From: a virus
DNA: 43,193 nucleotides
Direction: 5' to 3' (one strand)
IMG/VR virus record: IMGVR_UViG_3300042934_000153
Span: 1-43,193 of that record
Below the pieces are notes generated by a model that was given only the letters and a program-made list of their open reading frames with translations, was not told the DNA's origin and did not search any database. The position numbers and the translations under genes are program-made. Below, in pieces: positions 27,996 through 36,389 of this stretch (within the stretch, counting starts at the first letter, position 1; each line of letters starts with the position of its first letter).

Positions 27996-30600
27996 ACGTG
28001 GTAGAAATCATGTTTCCGCCGATCCGTTGCGACTCTTTAAAGCCGTATGGAGCTGTTAAACGGGCGAATGTGACACCATCGATTTGCAAGTAAATATCAC
28101 CGCTAACACCGCCATTACCGCCGCCCATACTTGATGCAATAGCGTTAGCGAATGGCTGCATTGCGCTGGTTTCAAGAGGAATGATGGCCTCGCGTCTACC
28201 TTGTTCACCAACCCTCACAATGCTGTCGGAACCGATAATACCACCGCCAGCGAACCCGGTTATTGCCCCGCCTAATCCTGATCCTTGCAACGACTGCCAA
28301 ATTTGAACCACTTTTGACATGAAGTTCGAACCGATATTCGTCAAGGCCCCGCCTGCACCGAGAAACGCACCGCCAATTCCAACGCCAGAACCCAACTCTG
28401 GATGCTTACCCAGCCATTCCATGAAACTTGTTTTGCTCAATGCGCTCATGGCTTTAACATAGGCGCTATTTTCCCACAAAGATTTCAAGGTTGACCCTGT
28501 AGGCTGTGCGACCGGGGTAGGCGCAGGGGAGGAGCTTACCAAGTCGTCCATGATCGGTTGATTTCCTCCGGCTGGGTGTCCTTGCGTTGCAGCGGGGGCC
28601 GTCACTGGTTGACCTATAGTTTGCTGCATCGCCACAAAAGCACGCTGTACCGCTTCAAATGTAGAAATCATTTTATTTGATTGCGTCAACTGATTGATGT
28701 ACATCGTTTGCCAAGACTTGCCCCAAGACGTTTCGAGTAGAAGTTGAGCGGATTGTAAGTCTCCAAGAGCTGCACCAAGTAAAGTTAATCCAAATTCTAA
28801 GTAAGGTCTGTAAGCATTCAGTTTGGATTGCATGTTATCAAGCATCGCTTTCCAATTTGTGCTCGTGGATTCCATAGGAGTCTTCAGCGCATCTAAATTT
28901 ATACCAAGCAGACTAAGGCCGAATTCCAAGTAAGGTCTGTAGGCGTTTAGATCCGTTTGCATCTTGTTTAGCATGGTTTGCCAAGCTAGTGAAACGCCGA
29001 CCATTGCCGGGGGCTGCTCAGCTAGTTTCAGCCTAAAACTATCTAAACCAGCTTTAAGCCCGTCTATCATTGTGGCGATGCCTGTCCCACCATCGTCCGG
29101 CGGGTCAATCCTCAGTTTAAGCGGAATAAACTTCGCAAGCTCTTTCATCTTGTCAATGAGGTTTTGAATCCAATCAGTCCCGCCCGGTTGTGGTTCGTCC
29201 ATTTCTGGTTGGTTCCACGGGTTGCCCGGTGTAGATGGGATACTTGGGGGCTTTGGAATACTTGGAGCTTCAAGCCCGCCGCCGTCCTCTTTATTGATTG
29301 AATGGACCTCATCAAACGATGCAAGGAAACCGTCCGCCGCTTTTTTAGCGTCTTTCAATCCGCCCGTGACATCGCCAATGCTTCCAAACCAATCTTGCCA
29401 TGCTTTGTCCACGTCGAAAATGGAGTCGGCTGGACTTCCGCTGCCGGAAGAAACTTTATAGCCTGCCAGCATCTTGAGGGTGTTCCATAGAGTGAATACG
29501 GAATTCTTCAGCGCGTCGGCTTTGGATCTTGCGCTATCCCACCCGAGCGCCATTGCTGTAAAGGCGTTGAATGCCGCGAGTGCAATGTTAACCAGCCCGA
29601 GCATAATTGCTCCAACTGCTCCGAGGATCTTTAACAGAGGCATTAGAACCCCCATTAACTCCGTGAATGTCCCGATAAATTGCGGACCAACTTGGATAAC
29701 GAACTCCATGAACTGTTTTATCTTTTCGGAGTCAAGGCTCTTTGTCCATTGTAGGAACGCTTGCGACAAGCCCCTCAAACCGCCTTGCATAGCACCTGAA
29801 ACGGGTTCAAATGCCCGCATGATGTTCAGTAGACCTTGCATAACATCAATTGCTATGTATCCAAAGGTTTCTAATACAGGCCCGACATTCTGAGCTAATG
29901 AAGCGAAAAACTTCGTAAAGTCTGACCCCTTCATTGCTTGATTAGCCGTTTGGAATACTTTCAAAATCGCATTACTCGCCGCCGCAACGGTAGGTCGTAG
30001 GCTCTCAATGAGATATTGAAAACCCTCCAACGCCTGAGAGAACGCGATAACTACAGGCTTTTCAAAAGATGACGTGTAATCATCCCAGAAAGCTTTGAAC
30101 CGCTGAAGGGATGACAGGGCGGCAAGCTGTTCCTCGCTAAGCCCCCGGTAAGCTTTAGCCATGTTTTCAAGGGCTGTTTGCTTCTCATCCTCCGTCATGG
30201 CTTTTTTCATGTCCTCGGTTGCTTTGGTGATTTCCTTTTGCGCATCGATAACATCATTCAATACAGCAGTCGCCACGGCCCCGAAGCTGACCGTACCGAT
30301 AGTAGCGTCACCAAGCATGGACACAAGCCCACCAACCGCACCGACAACGGCCTGAATACCAGCCGCGAGAATAGGAGCAAGGGAAATCACACCTTGCATT
30401 CCTACGCGCATTCTTCCGAGGTTTCCGGCTGCGCCTGCAATACTACCCCTTCCACCTGCGCCGCCGCCTTGGTCGATGATGATCCGTATACGGTGTTCAT
30501 CCGGTAGGCGGTCCACCTCGCGACGTGCATCCCGCACGCCATCCCTTACCCCGCTTGTATCCGCGCTGATTCGGATTAACAATTCACCGACGTTCATCAA
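27994..30600 (-). CDS. Tape measure protein
   Basis: 868 aa. N-terminus MNVGELLIRISADTSGVRDGVRDARREVD is the standard tape-measure start. Long helical stretches, hydrophobic segments (ILAAGIQAVVGAVGGLVSML; IMLGLVNIALAAFNAFTAMA) and a glycine-rich C-terminal GFAGGGIIGSDSIVRVGEQGRREAIIPLE, by parts typical of the family. An internal ~42-residue repeat carries LNAYRPYLEFGLxLLG twice. Sets tail length and enters the cell envelope during injection. Confidence 0.92.
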   Translation of the reverse strand: MMNVGELLIRISADTSGVRDGVRDARREVDRLPDEHRIRIIIDQGGGAGGRGSIAGAAGNLGRMRVGMQGVISLAPILAAGIQAVVGAVGGLVSMLGDATIGTVSFGAVATAVLNDVIDAQKEITKATEDMKKAMTEDEKQTALENMAKAYRGLSEEQLAALSSLQRFKAFWDDYTSSFEKPVVIAFSQALEGFQYLIESLRPTVAAASNAILKVFQTANQAMKGSDFTKFFASLAQNVGPVLETFGYIAIDVMQGLLNIMRAFEPVSGAMQGGLRGLSQAFLQWTKSLDSEKIKQFMEFVIQVGPQFIGTFTELMGVLMPLLKILGAVGAIMLGLVNIALAAFNAFTAMALGWDSARSKADALKNSVFTLWNTLKMLAGYKVSSGSGSPADSIFDVDKAWQDWFGSIGDVTGGLKDAKKAADGFLASFDEVHSINKEDGGGLEAPSIPKPPSIPSTPGNPWNQPEMDEPQPGGTDWIQNLIDKMKELAKFIPLKLRIDPPDDGGTGIATMIDGLKAGLDSFRLKLAEQPPAMVGVSLAWQTMLNKMQTDLNAYRPYLEFGLSLLGINLDALKTPMESTSTNWKAMLDNMQSKLNAYRPYLEFGLTLLGAALGDLQSAQLLLETSWGKSWQTMYINQLTQSNKMISTFEAVQRAFVAMQQTIGQPVTAPAATQGHPAGGNQPIMDDLVSSSPAPTPVAQPTGSTLKSLWENSAYVKAMSALSKTSFMEWLGKHPELGSGVGIGGAFLGAGGALTNIGSNFMSKVVQIWQSLQGSGLGGAITGFAGGGIIGSDSIVRVGEQGRREAIIPLETSAMQPFANAIASSMGGGNGGVSGDIYLQIDGVTFARLTAPYGFKESQRIGGNMISTT

Positions 30601-30608
30601 GTCACCCC

Positions 30609-31240
30609 CTAAAAATTCGGATTTAATCCTTTATCTAAAGCAATCTGTCTTAGTGCGTCTTTTTCTTGGTTAGTTTTCTTTTGCTTCTCGCGTTTCTCGC
30701 GTTCTCGCTTAGTTGCTGGGCGCTCCCCTATTAGGTCAGTTAGCTTTTTCTTACTGCCCGACATTGACGCCGCGATATATGCCGCCCTCGACCAATCTTC
30801 ATAATTTCGATCTTGTACATAGTTTTCGGCTTGTTCGAGGGCTATATCTAATTCCCTGATTGTGAAGCTCTGCCATTCGGACGGTTGCCACCCGAATGCG
30901 ATAGAAAGATTTATGCAAGCTTGGACATGCCAATTTTGATTAAACCAGAAACCGCCGGAATCATTTTTTTTATACCTGAGAAATTCACGTCAATGAAAGC
31001 TTGAATTAGCTCCTCGATTTCAGAAGGGTAAGCATTGTCGATGTCTTCCGGGGAAAGTTCCGGCACGATCTCGGAAATCTTTTCTTCTAGCAGCGGCAAA
31101 ATGTCTTTCACATCTACGCCAGCCAGACCGCCGTCGAGCAATCCGACAATCTTAGGTAATACATCATTACGAAGCTCAGAAACGCGTTTTTCCTTGATTA
31201 CTACTTGTTTACCGTTGACTGTAATTGTTTTATTTCTCAT
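30609..31240 (-). CDS. Tail assembly chaperone GT fusion via -1 frameshift
   Basis: Joined product of the 31240-30965 frame and, after a -1 slip at A_AAA_AAA, the 30965-30609 frame: about 210 aa (92 + 118). The extension reads NDSGGFWFNQNWHVQACINL, then helical ELDIALEQAENYVQDRNYEDW, then a very basic tail (KREREKREKQKKTNQEKD), as in lambda gpGT-type extensions. Binds tape measure and recruits tube subunits. No independent start is visible for the second frame. Confidence 0.85.
30911..31240 (-). CDS. Tail assembly chaperone, short form (gpG-like)
   Basis: 109 aa zero-frame product: MRNKTITVNGKQVVIKEKRV then an acidic helical body (IEELIQAFIDVNFSGIKK). Lies between tail tube and tape measure genes, the invariant position of these chaperones. 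Most ribosomes are expected to end here; a minority shift at 30965-30971. Confidence 0.85.
   Translation of the reverse strand: MRNKTITVNGKQVVIKEKRVSELRNDVLPKIVGLLDGGLAGVDVKDILPLLEEKISEIVPELSPEDIDNAYPSEIEELIQAFIDVNFSGIKKMIPAVSGLIKIGMSKLA
30965..30971 (-). promoter_or_regulatory. Programmed -1 frameshift heptamer A AAA AAA
   Basis: Zero-frame codons ATA AAA AAA ATG give the slippery heptamer A_AAA_AAA within a run of eight A. After slippage the frame continues AAT GAT TCC and stays open for 118 codons. Confidence 0.8.
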
Positions 31241-31243
31241 CGA

Positions 31244-31882
31244 TTAACCCACCCTATAAAATAGTTTTCCGCCGCCCTTAAACTCGATTGACTGAGTAAC
31301 CAAGTTATCGTTCGGGGTATTCATACCAAACTTCGTGAATGAAGCGTAACCCTCGTAACGGTTTTTAATGCCCGCTGTGACATCCGTATATAGAACAACA
31401 ATCATATTCACATTGTTAAGGTCTGCGAGCGATACATTCCCGTCCTGCCAATAGGTGTCAAACGACCCCGTGAAACCCTTAACCGACGGTATGAAGCTCT
31501 TCCAGCCGTTGTTAAGGAATGTGTTAGCTTCCAGTGTGTCAGCCTCAATATCAACCGACCAATTGTATCCGCCACCCACCGCAACAGGCGTGAAGTTCTT
31601 CCCGGTGACTCGAAAAATAGGTGTTGCCGTTTGGCTCACCGCAAAAACGATGTAACCGCCCGCGTGCTGGATCTCAAAACCACTCGTAACCGCCGTCCAG
31701 TTTGTTCCGCCATTGACCGACTTTTCAAGGGTCAGGACTGCCGTCTGATCCCAATAGGCAACGTTTCTATCTGTGACGTAATAGGTTTTGTGATCACCCG
31801 TATTGGTTAGCGGCTTTTGCGAGAACGCCGCACTTGTTCCGCTTGCTTTGTAGATAGCCCCGACAACTCCGCTAATTGCCAT
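31244..31882 (-). CDS. Major tail tube protein, paralog 1
   Basis: 212 aa, beta-rich. MAISGVVGAIYK start and VDIEADTLEANTFLNNGWKS / GFTGSFDTYW closely match the neighbouring 127-aa protein, with an extra ~75-residue insert after residue 12 (VLTLEKSVNGGTNWTAV), which looks like an added Ig-like surface part. Forms the tube or decorates it. Confidence 0.75.
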   Translation of the reverse strand: MAISGVVGAIYKASGTSAAFSQKPLTNTGDHKTYYVTDRNVAYWDQTAVLTLEKSVNGGTNWTAVTSGFEIQHAGGYIVFAVSQTATPIFRVTGKNFTPVAVGGGYNWSVDIEADTLEANTFLNNGWKSFIPSVKGFTGSFDTYWQDGNVSLADLNNVNMIVVLYTDVTAGIKNRYEGYASFTKFGMNTPNDNLVTQSIEFKGGGKLFYRVG

Positions 31883-32013
31883 TCTTTTGAACCCCCCTCA
31901 AGAATAAAATTCGCTTCTTCTTCCGTGAACTCGACATGGGAAAGAGGGGCGATAATGAACCGCCCCTTTGGATCTGTGTACTCGGCCTTGCCGATGTATT
32001 GAAGAATGACCAT
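31807..32013 (-). CDS. Small hypothetical protein, 68 aa
   Basis: ATG overlaps the stop of the preceding tail-tube gene (TAATG). VEFTEEEANFILEGGSKEWQLAEL is a short helical module resembling small phage adaptors; basic tail RRSRKSR. Overlaps the next tube gene by 76 bp. Probably real because of the coupled start. Confidence 0.5.
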   Translation of the reverse strand: MVILQYIGKAEYTDPKGRFIIAPLSHVEFTEEEANFILEGGSKEWQLAELSGLSTKQAEQVRRSRKSR

Positions 32014-32396
32014 TACGTGTAAACGAGTGCGCCGTTGCCTTGGAAGTCGAAGGAAACTGCGACAACTTCATTTGATGGCGTGGACACATTCTCTTTCTTA
32101 ATGAAAGCAGTCCCGGTGTAGTTGTTTGTCCCGTTCACATCAAGCTTAATAGAAAGGGTTGTACCACCTAGTACAGCATCTTGCCATGCTTTTTGTCCCA
32201 ATGTATCGGACATTTTCCACTGCCCGGAGAATGACCCAGACCAACCACGCTGACCAGCAATGAACGTTTTCCATCCGTTACCGTCAAAGGTGGAAGTATC
32301 GAGCGTGTCAGCCTCGATATCAAGAGTCCATTCCTTAATTTCTGCAACCTTATTTACTCCGAGGTAAACCCCGCCCGCTAGACCTGAAATAGCCAT
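32013..32396 (-). CDS. Major tail tube protein, paralog 2
   Basis: 127 aa. MAISGLAGGVYLGVNKVAEIKEWTLDIEADTLDTSTFDGNGWK...RGWSGSFSGQW, by parts the typical compact tail-tube fold of TP901-1/XkdM-type proteins. Ends VSFDFQGNGALVYT. Likely the core tube subunit, with the larger paralog next to it. Confidence 0.8.
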   Translation of the reverse strand: MAISGLAGGVYLGVNKVAEIKEWTLDIEADTLDTSTFDGNGWKTFIAGQRGWSGSFSGQWKMSDTLGQKAWQDAVLGGTTLSIKLDVNGTNNYTGTAFIKKENVSTPSNEVVAVSFDFQGNGALVYT

Positions 32397-32398
32397 CT

Positions 32399-32770
32399 TT
32401 ACACACTCCTATCTAATTTTGTTTGAAAATTTATTGATAATTCCGTACGTCCTTGAGCATCTTTACCAAGGGGCAATATATCGCCCGTTTGCATGATGTC
32501 AATGTAACGCGCGGAATTGATCACAGTGTCACCAATGCCGTGTAACGTGTCTTTCACCTGTTCAGCCCATTGATAAGCTGTAAGGGCGTTTTCGTGCCTT
32601 ACACGCACCTGAAAAGAGGGCCGCTCAAATGAACGACCCTCAAAGGATTGAACGGGAGGCGAACCACCCGCGAAATATATAGCCAGCGTGTTAGGGGTCG
32701 TGCCCATTTCCCCTAAATAAATGCTGGTTGTGATCGGCAAGAGCAAAGTTTTAATGTCAGATAGCAGCAT
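32399..32770 (-). CDS. Tail terminator / minor capsid completion protein
   Basis: 123 aa. Position directly before the tube genes and the pattern PPVQSFEGRSFERPSFQVRVRH...AYQWAEQVKDTLHGIGD fit phage tail-completion proteins (lambda gpU role). Caps the tube before head joining. Confidence 0.7.
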   Translation of the reverse strand: MLLSDIKTLLLPITTSIYLGEMGTTPNTLAIYFAGGSPPVQSFEGRSFERPSFQVRVRHENALTAYQWAEQVKDTLHGIGDTVINSARYIDIMQTGDILPLGKDAQGRTELSINFQTKLDRSV

Positions 32771-33126
32771 TAACTTGTCTCACCTCGAATCAGATTACGG
32801 ATATGCTCGATATACTTGTCGAAGTTTTCCTCATAAGGCTGCTGCAAGTACTTCGCCTGACCGCCCCGGGGATGGTTGAAATCGAGGTTTTCATGCTGTA
32901 TGAGGGCGTATGGTTCAGGAAATGCAACAACCCATGTCATGCCGCCGCTTTCAGGCTCTGCGAATGCATTCCCCCGCAGGTCGCCGCTATCAACGGGGGC
33001 AAGATCCACCGATTTACCCCAAAGATCAAAAGCAACGTCGCGCAGCCCTTCGACTGTGACGCCCTCAATTTCACGTATTGCCCTGTTAAGCCTTGCTGTG
33101 ACTTCATTCAAACCGTCTACGCTCAT
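32770..33126 (-). CDS. HK97 gp10-like head-tail/tail completion protein
   Basis: 118 aa. LNRAIREIEGVTVEGLRDVAFDLWGKSVDLAPVDSGDLRGNAF, by parts the hallmark of the HK97 gp10 family, then YALIQHENLDFNHPRGGQAKYL. Works at the neck. One-base overlap with the next gene. Confidence 0.85.
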   Translation of the reverse strand: MSVDGLNEVTARLNRAIREIEGVTVEGLRDVAFDLWGKSVDLAPVDSGDLRGNAFAEPESGGMTWVVAFPEPYALIQHENLDFNHPRGGQAKYLQQPYEENFDKYIEHIRNLIRGETS

Positions 33127-33419
33127 AAGCTCACCTCATAAAACAGGATAGACCCATCGAGCATATGCATGGGCTTGGACGTTTTTACGATCCATTTCGC
33201 CCCATCAAATGTAACTAAGTCGCCCTCTTTCACATTAACTTCAGTGTATAAGGTGGACTCACTGACAATATCAACCCCTGTACTATCCCGGATCATCTTA
33301 CGCTCATACGAAATGTAACAAGCAATCGAGGTGTCTGGCCCGTATATGGGTTGGTTAAATTCATCATCATCAAGCTTCACGTTGTGGACCGCCACGTTAT
33401 TGAAATAAAAGTCCATCAT
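33123..33419 (-). CDS. Head-tail connector / minor structural protein, 98 aa
   Basis: Small beta-barrel-like protein (VNVKEGDLVTFDGAKWIVKTSKPMH), in the place of SPP1 gp16-type head closure proteins. ATGA overlaps on both sides. Confidence 0.6.
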   Translation of the reverse strand: MMDFYFNNVAVHNVKLDDDEFNQPIYGPDTSIACYISYERKMIRDSTGVDIVSESTLYTEVNVKEGDLVTFDGAKWIVKTSKPMHMLDGSILFYEVSL

Positions 33420-34153
33420 ACGATTGACCAGCTCCCAGCCGTATAGCGTGAAAGAAGTTGTGTCGCAGTAGGTGAGATGAGCTTACCCGTAGGCGTAGAC
33501 GCGTCTGAATAGCTCTCAGACAGCGGACCAAGCGAGAACGACTTAACACCTTGCTTCTGTAGTTCAGCCCTCATACCAGCGTTTGCTCCGCCTCTCAGAA
33601 TGGTTAAAGCCTCTTCACACGTCGCCTGCTTTACGGAATCATGAACAACTGATTCACCATAACGCGGAAACTCAAGCGGTTGGTCCTTATTCGCCTTTAC
33701 CCCCTTGATTGGTACGGCGTCAATCTTCCGGGTTGCCATCTTCAGCGCTTTGGCTTTGTTGTCTGCTGTTGTGCTGCCCCATGGATCTGTGAAAAGAGCA
33801 TTATCGAAGTAGGCATCAGCATAGTCAACCGTTGCATATGACAAGGAAATCAACGGCACGTCATCCGTAAAGGTTCCCGTCGTAACGGTCGTCACTTGTC
33901 CGAGCGTGTCCGTTACTTTGACAAGGTAGAAGTAAGCGCCTTTTAACCCGGCTGTCTCTTCTGCTGTCAGTGTGAGCGTGTAGGCCGTCGAGCTTGTCAC
34001 GGTTGCAACCTCGGTCAATAGGTCGATTTCGCTTTCCTCGTCTTGTCGTAGGTGAAACCGAACCGTTGAACCTGTAAGGTTTACCCCGGTTACGCTGCCG
34101 TCAATCGGCAATGTATCACCCGGGATATAGTAAATATCCTGAATCAATGGCAT
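33416..34153 (-). CDS. Head-tail connector with N-terminal BppU/Ig-like domain
   Basis: 245 aa from ATG at 34153 (GGGGGTG 9 nt upstream; the GTG at 34165 would lie in that site). Residues 1-100 are an immunoglobulin-like beta domain resembling the N-terminus of baseplate protein BppU (YYIPGDTLPIDGSVTGVNLTG, VRFHLRQDEES). Residues 105-245 are the DnaT-like/gp6-type connector (YATVDYADAYFDNALFTDPW, ALKMATRKIDAVPIKG, FPRYGESVVHDSVKQATCEEAL). The fusion is unusual for a neck protein. Confidence 0.75.
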   Translation of the reverse strand: MPLIQDIYYIPGDTLPIDGSVTGVNLTGSTVRFHLRQDEESEIDLLTEVATVTSSTAYTLTLTAEETAGLKGAYFYLVKVTDTLGQVTTVTTGTFTDDVPLISLSYATVDYADAYFDNALFTDPWGSTTADNKAKALKMATRKIDAVPIKGVKANKDQPLEFPRYGESVVHDSVKQATCEEALTILRGGANAGMRAELQKQGVKSFSLGPLSESYSDASTPTGKLISPTATQLLSRYTAGSWSIV

Positions 34154-34154
34154 T

Positions 34155-35696
34155 TTAAATTTCACCCCCTATTTTCGCTCGTTTGTTCTGAACACTCGGA
34201 GCTTTTTCACCCTCGATGTTAGCTCGGTTTGATTTGCCACCAATAGAAACATGACGCGCTATTGCGTTGGTCCCGTCAACGATTGCTTGCAGCGTCGCAT
34301 AACTGACTGTTCCCGGCGCGTAGAATCTTTGTTTGGTTCCCATAGCAGCCGAAGCAGCGGCAAAAAACCTTTGCTTGGTAGCCAAGGTTAAAGAGCCGGG
34401 GTTATTTATAATTTGCTTGGTAGCATATGAAACCGAACCGCCTACGCCGCCCGCGGTTATAACTTGCTGTGTTGCAAAAGCGATGGACCCGGCAGCATAA
34501 ATAGCCTGCTTGGTTGCGTAAGCTGCCGATGATGCAGCATACAATGTTTGTTTTGTTGCAGCGGCAAAGGAACCAACCCGGTTTAAAACCTGTTTAGTTG
34601 CGAATGCGCTCGAACCGTTCTGGGTGATGGTTTGTTTCGTGGCGAATGCAGCAGAACCCGCTTGGTTGATAACTTGCTTGGTTGCATAGGTGACAGTTCC
34701 CGGCGTTCCTGTTGGCGGCTCCCCGGCTTCCTGTTGCCATGTTCCACCCGTTAACGTGGCGTGTCTGCTGTTGCCTGAAATGTCGTACAACTTTCCAGTT
34801 ATTAGGTCTCCTTGCGTCATATCATAATGAGCAAGTAACTCGCTGCCGTTGTAGATTTTAAGGGAGTATAACTCCCCCGCCATAAAAGCGCCGCCGCCGT
34901 TCCAAAAGACGTTAGCCCCATTACTGCCGGATGATGGGGCGCTTAATACACCGCGCATAGCCTGTTTGGTATCTATTTTCACAAAAGCGGTGTTAGTTGT
35001 GCCTGAAACTCCGTCGATATAAACCGCAGAAAAAGCCACTGCAAATTGATCGCCGTTATTCGACCCGTTGCGGTTTATGGCATTCCCCATGAAGTTGATA
35101 TATTGTTCGAATGCTACTGGACGCGGCTTCATTTCGAAAATAAACTCAGTCGCAACCATCGCAGGCGTGGAAATTCTATCATCTACGCCATCCATCGACA
35201 GGTAATGATTAGCGATAGATTCCGACCATGTACCGCCGACTAAGGTCGCATGAAATCCGTTTCCGCTTTGGTCTTGGACGTTGCCCAGTGTCATATCGTA
35301 ATGAGCGACAAGTGTACTTCCGTTGAAGAATCGGACACTGTAAATGTCGCCTTCAACCCACCCTGTATTTGAAGAACCGCTAAAGATATTCACATCATCC
35401 GTACCCACGGCGGCAAATTGAACCTCTAGTGTGCTTCTCGACCCTTGCGGAATTACCGCCATGCCGTTTGTCTTGGTTGCACCATCAACCTTTAACCAAC
35501 TAATACCCGCGCCCCAATTATCTGTGGCTCCCCCGGTGCGCTGTAAGTAACTATTCGCTATGCCGTTTCGTGCATCCAAGTAGATACGGGAATTGGCTGC
35601 GCGTGCCGTTATATCCATAACAACGCGGTCAAAAGTTATTGACGGCGTTTTAATATAGTCGCTCGTTCCGTTCATGGTCAAAAACTGCAAAGGCAT
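34155..35696 (-). CDS. Putative head appendage: two LamG-like modules plus 14-residue repeats
   Basis: 513 aa; AAGGGAG before ATG. Two related ~155-residue lectin-like modules (each has HYDMT.G..., SGN..HATL.GGTW). Then about ten tandem 14-residue units of the form AFATKQ-x(6)-GS (residues ~335-480), probably a trimeric beta fibre or stalk. Lies between capsid and connector genes, not with tail fibres, so a capsid-surface glycan-binding appendage is the best guess. Confidence 0.6.
   Translation of the reverse strand: MPLQFLTMNGTSDYIKTPSITFDRVVMDITARAANSRIYLDARNGIANSYLQRTGGATDNWGAGISWLKVDGATKTNGMAVIPQGSRSTLEVQFAAVGTDDVNIFSGSSNTGWVEGDIYSVRFFNGSTLVAHYDMTLGNVQDQSGNGFHATLVGGTWSESIANHYLSMDGVDDRISTPAMVATEFIFEMKPRPVAFEQYINFMGNAINRNGSNNGDQFAVAFSAVYIDGVSGTTNTAFVKIDTKQAMRGVLSAPSSGSNGANVFWNGGGAFMAGELYSLKIYNGSELLAHYDMTQGDLITGKLYDISGNSRHATLTGGTWQQEAGEPPTGTPGTVTYATKQVINQAGSAAFATKQTITQNGSSAFATKQVLNRVGSFAAATKQTLYAASSAAYATKQAIYAAGSIAFATQQVITAGGVGGSVSYATKQIINNPGSLTLATKQRFFAAASAAMGTKQRFYAPGTVSYATLQAIVDGTNAIARHVSIGGKSNRANIEGEKAPSVQNKRAKIGGEI
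34255..34700 (-). repeat. Ten tandem 42-bp coding repeats (ATKQ motif)
   Basis: Encodes units such as AFATKQTITQNGSS, AFATKQVLNRVGSF, AYATKQAIYAAGSI and SYATKQIINNPGSL. Period 14 residues with one 3-residue insertion (GGVGGS). The two last units are more diverged. Confidence 0.75.
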
Positions 35697-35700
35697 GAAC

Positions 35701-35976
35701 TCACTCCCTTACGTATGTTTCTGAAATTACGCAAGGCTGTACAATTGGCTCGTCGTGCGTGCATTCGTGCCAATCAATGAACTCCCCGAACTCATCAACA
35801 AACGGCTTTAAATCGTCGAATAGGGCGTTCTTTTCGTCCTGAGTGTTAACCCAAGCTTCAAAGGAAAATGTATCGCCTTGAGCCGTTATAAGACGCCAAA
35901 GTGAGTAATTATTTAACACCGCAACGACCGCCGAACCATCAGAAAGCAGCATATTGCCGCGGATTGAGTATTTCAT
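35701..35976 (-). CDS. Small hypothetical protein in head-appendage cluster, 91 aa
   Basis: Starts 1 bp after the upstream stop (TAATATG) without a clear ribosome site, so likely coupled. Beta/alpha mix: VVAVLNNYSLWRLITAQGDTFSFEAWVNT, by parts, then an acidic segment. No recognised family. Confidence 0.55.
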   Translation of the reverse strand: MKYSIRGNMLLSDGSAVVAVLNNYSLWRLITAQGDTFSFEAWVNTQDEKNALFDDLKPFVDEFGEFIDWHECTHDEPIVQPCVISETYVRE

Positions 35977-35977
35977 A

Positions 35978-36370
35978 TTAGGCCGGGTATTCGGTGTAGT
36001 TCACCGTCAGTTTGATGTCTGTTTTATTACTCACACTCTGACCACTTGGCGTTGTGCATTTGTACCAGAATGGCTTTCCTACACCATTATCTGTGACATT
36101 CGCCATAGAAAGAGCCGCACCCGCTGCACCAAACGTTCCAGCGCTTCCGCCGCTATCCGGGGCAAGTTGTACCCATGTGCTTTCATCCGTCGTCACAGCG
36201 TCCGTAGGGTCAATGTTAATGCTTTGGTATGTCTTGGTAGCATCGTCATTGAACAACCAAAGCTGTGTCGCTGCCGAAGCGCTGCCCGTTGTCGGGTGCG
36301 TTGTTGTTATTGGGTTTACATCTGTCACAACATCCGTTAGTCCTGCATTCTTGGAGATTTTAAGCGCCAT
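35978..36370 (-). CDS. Decoration-like protein, 130 aa
   Basis: MALKISKNAGLTDVVTDVNPITTTHPTTGSASAATQLWLFND, by parts a small Ig-like beta sandwich rich in T/S/A/G with VQLAPDSGGSAG and FWYKCTTPSGQS. Similar folds decorate capsids or tails. Its position supports the capsid. Assignment tentative. Confidence 0.5.
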   Translation of the reverse strand: MALKISKNAGLTDVVTDVNPITTTHPTTGSASAATQLWLFNDDATKTYQSINIDPTDAVTTDESTWVQLAPDSGGSAGTFGAAGAALSMANVTDNGVGKPFWYKCTTPSGQSVSNKTDIKLTVNYTEYPA

Positions 36371-36389
36371 AAGTAGACCCCCTCTTATG

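Noticed and set aside
34255-34700. CRISPR or VNTR non-coding array
   Set aside because: Period is a multiple of three, the frame stays open and variation keeps the amino-acid motif, so these are coding repeats.
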